Source: Hyphomicrobium_A sp963745205
GTDB lineage: Bacteria > Pseudomonadota > Alphaproteobacteria > Rhizobiales > Hyphomicrobiaceae
Reading direction: 5' to 3'
Length of the DNA stretch: 64,000 nt
Assembly (NCBI GenBank): GCA_963745205.1
Contig: CAVUWX010000016.1
Location: 86,085 to 150,084, forward strand
In this document: one piece after another, positions 45,282 to 54,113 of the stretch
Numbering within the stretch: the stretch's first letter is position 1
How the letters are laid out: every line of letters starts with the position of its first letter
Notes under the pieces: model-generated
Seen by the model: the letters and a program-made list of their open reading frames with translations, nothing else
The model's database searches: none
What the model was told of the DNA's origin: nothing
Made by a program: the position numbers and the translations under genes

Positions 45282-46781
45282 TCACACGTTGCTCGGGTAG
45301 TTCGGGCTCTCGCGCGTGATCAGCACGCCGTGCGCGTGGCTCTCGTGGATCGCCGCCGGAGACACGCGGATGAACTTTGCCTTCTCCTGCAAGTCGGCGA
45401 GGTTCTTGGCGCCGAGGTAGCCCATGCCGGCGCGCAAGCCGCCAACGAGCTGGTGCAACACGCCCTCGGTCGGTCCCTTGTAGGGCACCTGTCCCTCGAT
45501 CCCTTCCGGCACCAGCTTCAAGGTGTCCTTCACCTCCTGCTGGAAGTAGCGGTCGGCCGAGCCCCGTGCCATGGCGCCGATCGAGCCCATGCCGCGGTAG
45601 GCTTTGTAGGTGCGGCCCTGGTAGAAATAGGTCTCGCCCGGGGCCTCGTCGGTGCCGGCCAAGAGCGAGCCGATCATCACGCAGCTTGCGCCCGCCGCGA
45701 GCGCCTTCACCACATCGCCCGAATACTTGATGCCGCCGTCGGAGATGATGGGCACGCCGTGCTTTGCGGCCTCCTTGGCACAGTCGATGACGGCGGTGAG
45801 CTGCGGCACGCCGACCCCCGCCACGATCCGCGTGGTGCAGATCGAGCCAGGGCCGATGCCGACCTTGACTGCATCCGCGCCCGCGTCGATCAGCGCCTTG
45901 GTGCCTTCCGCGGTCGCCACATTGCCGGCGATCACCTGCACGCGGTTGGACAGTGTTTTGATGCGCTTGACTGCCTCGATCACACGGATCGAGTGGCCGT
46001 GCGCGGTGTCGACCACGATCATGTCGCAGCCCGCCGCCATCAGAAGCTCGGTGCGCCTGATGCCCTCCTCGCCGACCGTGGTCGCCGCGGCGACACGCAG
46101 TCGACCCTCGGCATCCTTGGAGGCGTGCGGGTGCTTCTGCGCCTTCTCGATGTCCTTGACCGTGATGAGGCCGATGCAGCGGTTCTGGTCGTCGACGACC
46201 ACGAGCTTCTCGATGCGGTTGGTGTGCAACAGCCGCTTGGCTTCCTCCTGCGACACCGAGCGGTTGACGGTGATGAGCTTCTCCTTGGTCATCAGCTCGG
46301 AGACGGACTGCTCGAGGTTGGTCGCGAAGCGCACGTCGCGGTTTGTGAGGATGCCGACGAGGCGCCCCTTGTCGGAGCCGTTCTTCGGCGTCTCGACCAC
46401 CGGCACGCCGGAGATCGAATGCTCGGCCATGAGGGCCAACGCCTCGCGCAGGGAGGCGCCGGGGTGAATGGTGACGGGGTTCAGCACGATCCCCAATTCG
46501 TACTTCTTCACCTGCGCGACCTGGCGCGCCTGCTCCTCGGGCGCCAGGTTGCGGTGGATGACGCCGACGCCCCCCTCCTGTGCCATGGCAATGGCAAGCC
46601 GCGCCTCGGTCACGGTGTCCATGGCGGAGGAGATGACGGGGATGCTGAGGGATATCGAGCGCGTGACGCGGGTTGTCACGTCGGCCTGGCTCGGGAGAAC
46701 TTCGGAGGCGGCCGGCACGAGGAGGACGTCGTCGAAGGTCAGCGCGACGCCGGAATCCAGTGTGGGCGGGCCTTGGGCCAT
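45282..46781 (-). CDS. guaB: inosine-5'-monophosphate dehydrogenase
   Basis: 499 residues from ATG 46781 (MAQGPPTLDSGVALTFDDVLLVP). Oxidises IMP to XMP, the step before GuaA. Contains two CBS domains (about 100-225; SEHSISGVPVV-type and KLITVNRSVSQEEAKRLLHTNRIEKLVVVDD), the catalytic Cys loop VGIGPGSICTTRIVAGVG, ADGGIKYSG-like SDGGIKYSGDVVKALAAGA, GMGSIGAM and the flap YKGPTEGVLHQLVGGLRAGMGY. An in-frame extension of 56 codons was excluded as it lacks family similarity. Confidence 0.98.
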   Translation of the reverse strand: MAQGPPTLDSGVALTFDDVLLVPAASEVLPSQADVTTRVTRSISLSIPVISSAMDTVTEARLAIAMAQEGGVGVIHRNLAPEEQARQVAQVKKYELGIVLNPVTIHPGASLREALALMAEHSISGVPVVETPKNGSDKGRLVGILTNRDVRFATNLEQSVSELMTKEKLITVNRSVSQEEAKRLLHTNRIEKLVVVDDQNRCIGLITVKDIEKAQKHPHASKDAEGRLRVAAATTVGEEGIRRTELLMAAGCDMIVVDTAHGHSIRVIEAVKRIKTLSNRVQVIAGNVATAEGTKALIDAGADAVKVGIGPGSICTTRIVAGVGVPQLTAVIDCAKEAAKHGVPIISDGGIKYSGDVVKALAAGASCVMIGSLLAGTDEAPGETYFYQGRTYKAYRGMGSIGAMARGSADRYFQQEVKDTLKLVPEGIEGQVPYKGPTEGVLHQLVGGLRAGMGYLGAKNLADLQEKAKFIRVSPAAIHESHAHGVLITRESPNYPSNV

Positions 46782-47009
46782 GCTTCCGCGGTCTCCTTTG
46801 ACCAATGGAGCCGGGCGACATGTTCTCGAGCCCGGCGGGAACGATGTCGGCAGCCCTATACCACCCTGGCCCGTGCGAGGGAAGGGACGCGCCGTATCGT
46901 CCACGCGGGCATCCACGGGGCGTGACGATGCGGGGGGAGCCACGCGCACCTGCTCCGCCCCTCAAGCCCCGTGCCCGAAAGAATCAATCGGCCTGCAGGT
47001 TGCCCCGGC

Positions 47010-47384
47010 TCAGGTCGAGATCGAGGTCTTGCCATCGGAGGGCGGGGCCACCGCCGGTCCCGCCGCGTTCACCGCCGCGGGCAAGAACTTCGCCAGCGCG
47101 TCGAGCACCTGATCCATCGGAATGCCGAGCGACTTGGCGATCTGCTGCACGTGCTCGTCGCCCAGCGCCTTGCGGATCTGATCGGGCGTGATCGGCAGGT
47201 TGTCCTTGTTCTTGTCGAGCCAGGACTGCACCTGCTTGGCAAAGCCCGCGTCCTGCAGCTTGGCCAGCATCGACTGCATCCCTTCGTCGCCCATCACCTT
47301 TTTCATGAGCCCCGGCAGCGCCGCTTGCTCCGCTTCGCCGACGAGATTACCAACCGCACCTTTGAGGGCATCGCTCCAGCTCAT
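47010..47384 (-). CDS. YidB-like DUF937 protein
   Basis: 124 residues, cytoplasmic. YidB pattern: LVGEAEQAALPGLMKKVMGDEGMQSMLAKLQDAGFAKQVQSWLDKNKDNLPITPDQIRKALGDEHVQQIAKSLGIPMDQVLDALAKFLPAAVN. The SWLxxGxN-like portion reads SWLDKNKDNLPI. Function unknown. The stretch 47385-47693 upstream shows no gene. Confidence 0.85.
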   Translation of the reverse strand: MSWSDALKGAVGNLVGEAEQAALPGLMKKVMGDEGMQSMLAKLQDAGFAKQVQSWLDKNKDNLPITPDQIRKALGDEHVQQIAKSLGIPMDQVLDALAKFLPAAVNAAGPAVAPPSDGKTSIST

Positions 47385-47693
47385 GGGATCAACCTTTCCT
47401 CGGGTTTGAGGCCTTGCCTGCGAGGCCTGGGGTGTGAGGCTTCAGGTAAGGCCTGGGTCTCCGGCCCCTCGTCTTTGCTCGCCCACTTTTTCTTTTAGCG
47501 GATCTCTCCGCCGATGATCTTTGCGCGATTGCGATAGCAGTTTCTGTCGGCGGGAAGCGTCACGGGCTGACGATAGCGCGAACCAATCCTTAGCCTTGCT
47601 TACGGATTTGTTGAAGGGCGCCCTTGTGGCGCCCAATCGCCCGCCAACATTTGCGCCGGGGAAGAGAAGGAAGAGCAACACCTGGAGGAGACG

Positions 47694-47936
47694 ATGACGA
47701 GACTTCTGATGGCTTTGGCCGCGACCTGCCTGATCGCGGGCGGCGCGGCGGCCGACACTTGCAAGGCGGAGTCGGAGGCCAAGAAGCTGCACGGCGCGGC
47801 CGAGACGAGCTTCATGAAGAAGTGCGAGAAGGACGCGACGGCAAAGTGCGAGGCCGACGCCAAGGAGAAGAAGCTGCACGGCGCCGCCGAGACGAGCTTC
47901 ACCAAGAAGTGCGTGAAGGAGGCGACCGGCGCTTAA
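47694..47936 (+). CDS. PsiF-repeat small secreted protein
   Basis: 80 residues. Signal peptide MTRLLMALAATCLIAGGAAA precedes two tandem units, CKAESEAKKLHGAAETSFMKKC and CEADAKEKKLHGAAETSFTKKC, each with the C-x-A-x-A-x-x-KKL-x-G ... SF-x-KKC pattern of PsiF repeats (phosphate-starvation-inducible family). One disulfide per unit is likely. GAGGAG precedes the ATG. Function unknown; the near-identical repeats suggest recent internal duplication. Confidence 0.75.
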   Translation: MTRLLMALAATCLIAGGAAADTCKAESEAKKLHGAAETSFMKKCEKDATAKCEADAKEKKLHGAAETSFTKKCVKEATGA

Positions 47937-47968
47937 GTGCCGGAGCGCCTCCGCCGCCAATCTGCCGA

Positions 47969-48178
47969 CTAGCGAGCGCCGGCGCCGAACCGCACCTTGG
48001 GTTCGGCGCTGGCCGGCCCGTTGTCCTCGGCGGCAATCACGGTCATGCGCCAGCCCGGCCCGAGCGGCTGTGTCGGCACGTTGAGCGCATAGACGAACAG
48101 AGCGGCGACGGCGGCCGTGGCCGCGGCCATGGCCGCGGTTCCAATTCTGAACAGCGAGATGTGCAGCAGCAAATTCAT
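47969..48178 (-). CDS. small single-helix membrane protein
   Basis: 69 residues from ATG 48178 (MNLLLHISLFRIG). One membrane helix (TAAMAAATAAVAALFVYAL) then a polar tail (GPGWRMTVIAAEDNGPASAEPKVRFG). No motif and only a weak ribosome site. It may be a real small protein because the frame is consistent, but confidence is limited. Confidence 0.4.
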   Translation of the reverse strand: MNLLLHISLFRIGTAAMAAATAAVAALFVYALNVPTQPLGPGWRMTVIAAEDNGPASAEPKVRFGAGAR

Positions 48179-48360
48179 CGGTGGGGCTCGCGGGCTTTGA
48201 GGATGCGCGCGCCCGGCTGGCGGATGCCGGCGCACGGTTAATGTAACAACTCGCGATGCGGCTCCGGGGTTCCTGCGCCCGCGCGCCACGCCCAAAAACC
48301 GTCGCACTGCTGACCGACACCCGCACCGGGGCTCGGCCCTTGCGTCACCCGAGGAGGAAC

Positions 48361-48750
48361 ATGATGCGCGGCTTCGCCAAGGCTTTCTTCGCTTCAGCCG
48401 TCGCCTACGGCTTCTTGGGCATGCTCATGGGCCTCGACATGGGAATCCGCCACGACCACGTGGAATTGCCGACGCACGCCCACATCCTGGTCGTCGGCTG
48501 GCTGAGCTTCGCCGTCTTCGGCTTCTTCTACCACCTCCTCGGGCACGCGGTGCCGCCGCTCGTCGCGAGCCTGCACTTCTGGCTCGCCGAGGCCTCTCTC
48601 GCCGTGCTCGTCACCGGGCTGTGGCTCATCTACTCCCGCCGCCCCCAGTTCGAGCCCTTGGCGGCCGTCGGCTCGATCGGCTACGCGGGCTCGTTTGCCC
48701 TCTTTGCCATCGGCGCCTTGATCGCGCTGCGCGCGCCACCAGCGGCGTAG
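48361..48750 (+). CDS. four-helix membrane protein with conserved His residues
   Basis: 129 residues from ATG 48361, after CGAGGAGGAAC. About four membrane helices. The segments IRHDHVELPTHAHILVVGWLSFAVFGFFYHLLGHAVPP and LHFWLAEASLAVLV carry several histidines, reminiscent of the haem-binding helices of cytochrome oxidase subunit I-like or NnrS-type proteins. Small proteins of this kind occur alone in many alphaproteobacteria. Haem or metal binding is inference. Confidence 0.6.
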   Translation: MMRGFAKAFFASAVAYGFLGMLMGLDMGIRHDHVELPTHAHILVVGWLSFAVFGFFYHLLGHAVPPLVASLHFWLAEASLAVLVTGLWLIYSRRPQFEPLAAVGSIGYAGSFALFAIGALIALRAPPAA

Positions 48751-48760
48751 GCCGCGGACC

Positions 48761-49420
48761 TCACACCTTCACCGCCGTGATGGTCTCGAAGGAGACCGGG
48801 AACAGCGCGCTCACGCGGAAGCGCTCGACACCCGTTGAGCGCAGGTTGGCGGCAGCAAAATACTGCGGGTAGTCGTAGATCTTATGCAGCGGCGTCCCGC
48901 CCAGCAGCCAGAAGCTGAACATCGACAGATAGTAGTAGCCGCGCTGCAGCGCCCGCGTCGTGAGCCACCCGCACGGATAGGAGAAATCGCCGATCAGCAA
49001 TTTCCCGCCGGGCTTCAGCATGGTGGCGAGGTGGCCGAGCACGGCCTCCATCATGGGCTCCTTGAACACGTTCAAGAAGAAGTTGGCGACCACGATGTCG
49101 TAGTGGCCCGGGCGCTCGTGCGCCAAGACGTCTGAGCAGATGAGCTCGAGGCAGCCCGCGGCGTCCACGGCTTGGAACTTGCCCGCGGCACGGTCGAGCA
49201 TCCCCTGCGACAGGTCGATCAGCGTCAGGCTCACCTGGCGGTTCGCCGCCAGCACGGCGTCCTCGCCGTCGCCGACGCCGGCGTACAAGATGCGCTGGCC
49301 GGCTTGCAATTCCCCGATCTGGGAAGCTTTCAGCGCGCGGATCTGGCCGCCGCTGTAGAGGTGGGCTGCTGCGTCGTAGAGCTTAGCCACGCGGTCGTAG
49401 CTCTTGCCTCTGTCGGCCAT
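48761..49420 (-). CDS. class I SAM-dependent methyltransferase
   Basis: 219 residues from ATG 49420 (MADRGKSYDRVAKLYDAAAHL), after GGGGGACCCC. SAM motif RILYAGVGDGEDAVLAA (variant: Y-A-G-V-G-D-G), LTLIDLSQGMLDRA, ELICSDVLAHERPGHYDIVVANFFLNVF and LKPGGKLLIGDFSYP. It belongs to the UbiE/methyltransferase-11 group. The target is unknown. A TGTTCC palindrome lies 89 nt upstream of the start. Confidence 0.88.
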   Translation of the reverse strand: MADRGKSYDRVAKLYDAAAHLYSGGQIRALKASQIGELQAGQRILYAGVGDGEDAVLAANRQVSLTLIDLSQGMLDRAAGKFQAVDAAGCLELICSDVLAHERPGHYDIVVANFFLNVFKEPMMEAVLGHLATMLKPGGKLLIGDFSYPCGWLTTRALQRGYYYLSMFSFWLLGGTPLHKIYDYPQYFAAANLRSTGVERFRVSALFPVSFETITAVKV

Positions 49421-49508
49421 TGTGGGGTCCCCCGGGGGTTGATGTGTTGCGGTTGGATGATTGCGGTTAGCTGGAGGGGGGTGCGTAGCATTTGAGGCAA
49501 GTTGCATG

Positions 49509-49524
49509 TGTTCCGTGGGGAACA
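49509..49524. promoter_or_regulatory. palindrome TGTTCC-N4-GGAACA, copy 3
   Basis: TGTTCC, GTGG, GGAACA with perfect arms, upstream of the methyltransferase gene on the - strand. Two further GGAACA half-sites follow at about 49530-49550. Confidence 0.5.
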
Positions 49525-49628
49525 AGTAGCGGAACAACGGGGGGAACAGCGTGGGAAATAGCGGGAAACCCGCGCCCGCACACCCGCTCAGCCCTAGTTT
49601 TGTCGGGCCGGCAGCACCACATGCAGGT

Positions 49629-49883
49629 ATGCCGGTAAAAACCTCTGTCCCCTTCGGCGGCGTGCACGGATGGCTCGCCGACCTGACGGTTCCCGCCAAG
49701 AACCGCGCCCCCTCCTCGGTAAATTCCTACTATGCGGCCGAAGCCGACGAGTGGCGTGCGCTGGCGGCCATCCGCATCCACGCCGGGCTCGACGCTGACG
49801 CGGCTTTGGCGTCGCGGCGCGCGCTCTCCATGCGCGAAGTGCAATGGCTCGGGATGAAGCCGGGCCAAGTCCTGACCGCATGA
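49629..49883 (+). CDS. possible small protein, unknown
   Basis: 84 residues from ATG 49629 (MPVKTSVPFGGVHGWLADL). Composition is protein-like (AAEADEWRALAAIRIHAGLDADAALASRRALSMREVQWLGMK) and the segment is not antisense to a known gene, but the ribosome site is weak and no family is recognised. Confidence 0.35.
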   Translation: MPVKTSVPFGGVHGWLADLTVPAKNRAPSSVNSYYAAEADEWRALAAIRIHAGLDADAALASRRALSMREVQWLGMKPGQVLTA

Positions 49884-49967
49884 GGCTCGCGGCTCCGCGA
49901 CGCTAGCTTCACCCGCGTCGCGGCGGCGCTTGCACCACTAGCTTGCAACACCAGAGGGGATCGGCCC

Positions 49968-50135
49968 ATGGCGCGTCCGGTGGACTATCGCAAGTCGCGC
50001 GGCAGCAAAGGCGTGCACACCGAGGACGAGCAGGTGCCTCGCGGCAAGACGGACCAAGGCCGGCAATCGCCCGCCTTTGATCGCGATCGTGGCGCGCCGA
50101 ACGCCGGGGTGCAAGCGGCGGCGGAGCCAGCGTGA
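49968..50135 (+). CDS. small hydrophilic protein, 55 residues
   Basis: ATG 49968 follows AGAGGGGA with 7 nt spacing. The product is hydrophilic and probably disordered (MARPVDYRKSRGSKGVHTED ... TDQGRQSPAFDRDRGAPNAG). Good ribosome site and charged composition resemble small stress-related proteins in Hyphomicrobiales. No motif. Confidence 0.45.
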   Translation: MARPVDYRKSRGSKGVHTEDEQVPRGKTDQGRQSPAFDRDRGAPNAGVQAAAEPA

Positions 50136-50833
50136 GGGGCGGCAGACCCAAGCGCGGACCACGGCACGCATGCCGCGGGTCACGAGGGACAGAAGAGCGC
50201 CCGCAAGACAGCAAAGACATCAAAGTAGCTTTCGCCAGTTAGGCTTTGGTCATCCGCGGCCGCCGCTGTGGAGAGGCGTCGCTGCGTTGTAGGCGGAAAC
50301 AGGGGGTGGGGCCGGCACGTGCTCGGTCGATGGTCGTTTATGCGCTTCGCTTAGGCACTTTGACTTGTCGGCGAGTTCCGTTTTTGGCCCGTCGCGACAG
50401 CAAACCGAGAACCGGTATCCGACCACTGCTGCCTTAGGGCGGCAGTCGGGCGTCCTCTCGTCACTCGATCCCAGAAACCGACATAGCTCCGCGCGCGGCA
50501 TCGTGCTCGACACGACTGGTCGATCCCACAGCCCGAAATACTGGGTCTCCAAAACGGCGTAAGCAGCGTTTTAGCGGGCCATTCCGGGTTTGGACATTTC
50601 CCGACATCGGTGGATGGCCGAGGCTAGCTTTACCATTCTGTCGGTAGAATTGCAGAAATACTCCAGACAGCGAAAGCCGGGGCCCGCGCCTCGGAGAGGA
50701 ACCGAGTGTCCCCAAGAGCACATCGGAGGCCGCGTCCGGTCAGCCAATCCAGATAGCCCGATTTGATACTTGATTGAGGCAAGCACGGACTGGCATCAAC
50801 CCGGGGGGCATGGGCGCAACAGATCGATTTTCG
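50136..50833. other. no gene recognised
   Basis: About 700 nt with short overlapping open frames on both strands, lower GC than flanking genes, and no domain, RNA or repeat recognised. It lies immediately before the broken L,D-transpeptidase and may be degraded sequence. Confidence 0.5.
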
Positions 50834-52334
50834 ATGACGCAATCAACAATTCGACGTTTAAGACTACCCGCCATCGTAACGATTGCGGCTATTGCCGCAC
50901 TGACGGCGCTGACCGCCGAAGTCAGGGCGAGAGTGTCGGCCCCCTCCGCAGAGGCGACGGCGCCGCGAGATGCCGGCGAGCCGATCATGGCGATCGTGTC
51001 GATCAAGTCCCAGCAGGTCACATTTTATGACGCCGACGGTTGGATTCTAAGAGCGCCGGTGTCGACTGGCACCACGGGACGCGAAACGCCAGCCGGCGTC
51101 TTCGCCGTTATCGAGAAGGACTTGGACCACCACTCGACCCTCTATGACGATGCCTCGATGCCGCACATGCAGCGCCTTACTTGGAACGGCTTAGCGATGC
51201 ATGGCGGCCCACTGCCGGGGTATGCCGCCTCGCACGGCTGCGTGCGGATGCCATACGGTTTTGCGGAGAAGCTGTTCGACAAGACGCGGATCGGGATGCG
51301 CGTGATAATTTCCCCGAACGACGCAACTCCCGTCGAGTTTTCTCACGCAGCGCTGCTGGTGCCGAATGCGGAGGCCGTCGCTGCTGCTCCGGAGCGTGCC
51401 GAGACGCTCGCTCGCGAGGCAGCCGAGGCCGCCAAAGCGGCCGACGAGACGAAGAAGTCGGCCACGAAAGCGGCGCGCGAGGCGGCATCGTCCAAGGTGA
51501 CGCTGCGCAGGCTGGAAGGGCTCAAGTCCTCGGCCGACGCCAATCTCGCTTACGCCGAAAAGGCAGTCGCCTCCGCAAAGACGGACGAGGCCAAGGCGCG
51601 TGCCGAGGAACAGAAGCTCAAGGCCGCTGCCAAGGCAACCGAAGCGGGCACGAAACTCGACACCGCCAAAGCCGATGCGACGTCGAAAATTGATGCCGCA
51701 GCCAAAGCAGCGGATGCCGCCAAGGAGGCCGCGAACCAGGAAGGCTGACACCGCGAAAGCGGCGAACGATGCAAAGCTCGCGCTTGATCCGGTCTCGGTC
51801 TACATCAGCCGCGCGACACAGAAGCTCTACGTGCGGCGGAACACGCATAAGCCGTGGCCGGATGGAGGCGAGGTCTTCGATGCGACCATTGAGGTTCCGG
51901 TCACGATCCGGGACCCTGACAAGCCCATCGGCACGCATGTGTTTACGGCGATGGCGCGCAACGACGCGGGCCTTCGCTGGACCGCGGTCACGATCGACAA
52001 CGGGGACGATGCCAAGGACGCGCTCGACCGAATCAGCATCCCGAAGGAAGTTCTCGATCGCATCGCGCCGACCGCGCTACCGCGATCCTCGATCATCGTC
52101 TCGGACGAGCCGCTGAGCCGCGAGACCAACTATCGCACCGAGTTTATTGCGGTGCTGAGCAACCAGCCCCAGGGCGGCTTCATAACGCGCCGGCCCACGG
52201 TCTCTGTTTCCCTGCAATTCGGCAACGCCGGCGGCTTCTTCAGCTTCTTTGACCAGCCCGGCCCGGGCCCGCAACCTGGCTATAGCCGGCGGCGCGGCCG
52301 CAGCAATCAGGTGCAACCGGGTTGGTGGCAGTAA
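50834..52334 (+). pseudogene. second L,D-transpeptidase (YkuD), frameshifted
   Basis: Same plan as the gene at 9973: signal-anchor (MTQSTIRRLRLPAIVTIAAI), YkuD domain with AMHGGPLPGYAASHGCVRMP (catalytic Cys), an Ala/Lys coiled coil, and a second YkuD-like region (DPVSVYISRATQKLYVRRN ... PIGTHVFTAMARNDAGLRW). The first frame stops at 51746-51748 after KEAANQEG; the next frame resumes with KADTAKAANDAKLALDP. One extra G in CCAGGAAGG near 51737-51742 explains it. The catalytic domain lies before the break, so a truncated secreted enzyme could still be made. In-frame starts at 50774 (TTG) and 50810 also exist. Confidence 0.88.
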
Positions 52335-52891
52335 GTGGCGGCACGCCGGTCGTTGGCCTCCTGGTCGCGCCGTCACAGGTTCGACTGTAGCGCTTTCAGC
52401 AAGCGTAAGTCCCGTCGGGCGGGCTGGGCTACCGACGTGAAGTCCGAGCATGTCCGTAATCTCTGCATAGCGGACGCCGCCGCGCTTAGTTCAATGATGG
52501 CTGACGACAGCAGCTATTGGCCCTTAGCCGACGTCCGGCGCTCGCCGCCAAACTAATCCCCGCCCTCTCCTCCTCCCCTACACTGCCCTCACCCCGCCCC
52601 ATGGGGACGAGCTCGAGACCGTCTCAAGTTTTGGGGGTGGGTGCGGCTATCACGTAGTAGCCACGTCACGAGGGTAACGACCGAAGGGCGTGGTGAAGGC
52701 GAATCGTCTGGGGATCCTGAACCCGCAGGTAGGGAATAAGGCCCCCGACTCCGGACGGTCGATGAACGGGCCGCTGACGGGGCGCGCAAGCGCCGAGCAA
52801 ATAGAATAGATGCGGTGCGTGCGCGCCCCGTCTCCCCATTTCTTCCAAACCCTCGGGGTTAAGCCCGCGAGGTACGCGGAGCTGTGCCCAC

Positions 52892-53037
52892 TGTCATCCC
52901 GGGCAAGCGAAGCGGAACGCGGAGCGCAACCCGGGACCCAGCACAAGGAGCGTCGGAGACACGAAGGTGCTGCGCAATGCGCTCACCCTTGGGTCCCGGA
53001 CAGCCTCCGCTATACAGCGTCGGCTTCCGGGATGACA
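52892..53037. repeat. dispersed palindromic intergenic element
   Basis: Begins TGTCATCCCGG and ends CCGGGATGACA, with a second nested pair CCCGGGACCCA / TGGGTCCCGG. About 146 bp, able to fold into a long hairpin. The TGTCATCCCGG terminus is typical of intergenic palindromes common in Hyphomicrobiales genomes. It lies between the broken L,D-transpeptidase and the MgtE-like gene; the rest of 52335-53047 shows no gene. Confidence 0.7.
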
Positions 53038-53047
53038 CCGCCGGCCC

Positions 53048-54097
53048 CTACAGCACCAGGCCGCGCAGAATGATAGAGGCGACCGTGAAGTAGATGACGA
53101 GCCCGGTGACGTCGACGAGGGTGGCCACGAACGGCGCCGAGCTCGTCGCCGGATCGAGCCCGAGGCGGCGCAACAGGAACGGCAGCATGCTGCCCGCAAC
53201 CGCGCCGAAGCCGACGACGCCGATAAGGCTCACCCATACCGTGACGGCGAGCGCCAGATAGTGGGTGCCGTAGTCGGCCCAGCCGGTCTCCTGCCACAGC
53301 ACGATGCGGGCAAAGCCGATGGCGCCGAGCATGGTCCCGAGTGCGAGCCCCGACACGATCTCGCGGCTGAGGACCCAGGCCCAGTCGCCGAGTTTCAGCT
53401 CGCGCAGGGCGAAGGCGCGGATGATGAGCGAGGTCCCCTGCGAGCCGGAGTTGCCGCCGGAGCTGATGATGAGGGGCACGAACAGAGCGAGCACCACCGC
53501 GCGCGCGATCTCGTCCTCGAAGTGGCCCATGGCGGTGGCGGTCAGCATCTCGCCGAGGAAGAGGGCGGCGAGCCAGCCGGCGCGCTTTTGCACCATCTCC
53601 CAGATGGGCACGTCGACGTAGGGGGCGTCGAGCGCCTCCATGCCGCCCATGCGCTGCATGTCCTCGGTCAAGGTGGAGACGAGCGCATTCGTTTGCCGCA
53701 GCCGGCGGGCGAGCTCGGCCATGATGCGCATGGCGGCGTCCGGATCACGGTGGATGAAGTCCACGAACTCCTGCCGCTGCAGGATCAGCACGTGCAGCGG
53801 GGAGGTGGCGGTGGCGGAAGCCGAGCGCGGCTCCCCGTCGATGAGCGCGAGCTCGCCGAAATATTCGCCGCGCCCCAGGGCTGCGAGCTCGACCCGGCTT
53901 TTGCCGTCTCCGCAGGTGATTTCGACCGACCCCTCCTCGATGATGAAGAGGGAGGCGGATTCGGTATCTCCCTCCCGCACGATCACGGCGCCCGGCGCAA
54001 AGCGGGCTTCATCTAGCCGCGCGGCCAGCGCGCTGAGGTCGTCCGGGGCAAGCGCGGCGAAGGCGGGGATGCTGGCTAGAACTTCAACTGGGGTCAT
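53048..54097 (-). CDS. cyclic-nucleotide-binding domain fused to MgtE-type transporter
   Basis: 349 residues. Residues 1-130 form a cNMP-binding fold (FAPGAVIVREGDTESASLFIIEEGSVEI, GRGEYFGELALIDGEPRSASATAT). After a linker, five membrane helices carry the MgtE divalent-cation channel signature (FVPLIISSGGNSGSQGTSLIIRAFALRELK). Standard MgtE has an N-domain and CBS pair in place of the cNMP domain, so gating by a cyclic nucleotide is inferred. The C-terminus after GSMLPFLLRRLGLDPATSSAPFVATLVDVTGLVIYF is intact. Confidence 0.88.
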   Translation of the reverse strand: MTPVEVLASIPAFAALAPDDLSALAARLDEARFAPGAVIVREGDTESASLFIIEEGSVEITCGDGKSRVELAALGRGEYFGELALIDGEPRSASATATSPLHVLILQRQEFVDFIHRDPDAAMRIMAELARRLRQTNALVSTLTEDMQRMGGMEALDAPYVDVPIWEMVQKRAGWLAALFLGEMLTATAMGHFEDEIARAVVLALFVPLIISSGGNSGSQGTSLIIRAFALRELKLGDWAWVLSREIVSGLALGTMLGAIGFARIVLWQETGWADYGTHYLALAVTVWVSLIGVVGFGAVAGSMLPFLLRRLGLDPATSSAPFVATLVDVTGLVIYFTVASIILRGLVL

Positions 54098-54113
54098 GTG
54101 TCGCCTCCTCCGT

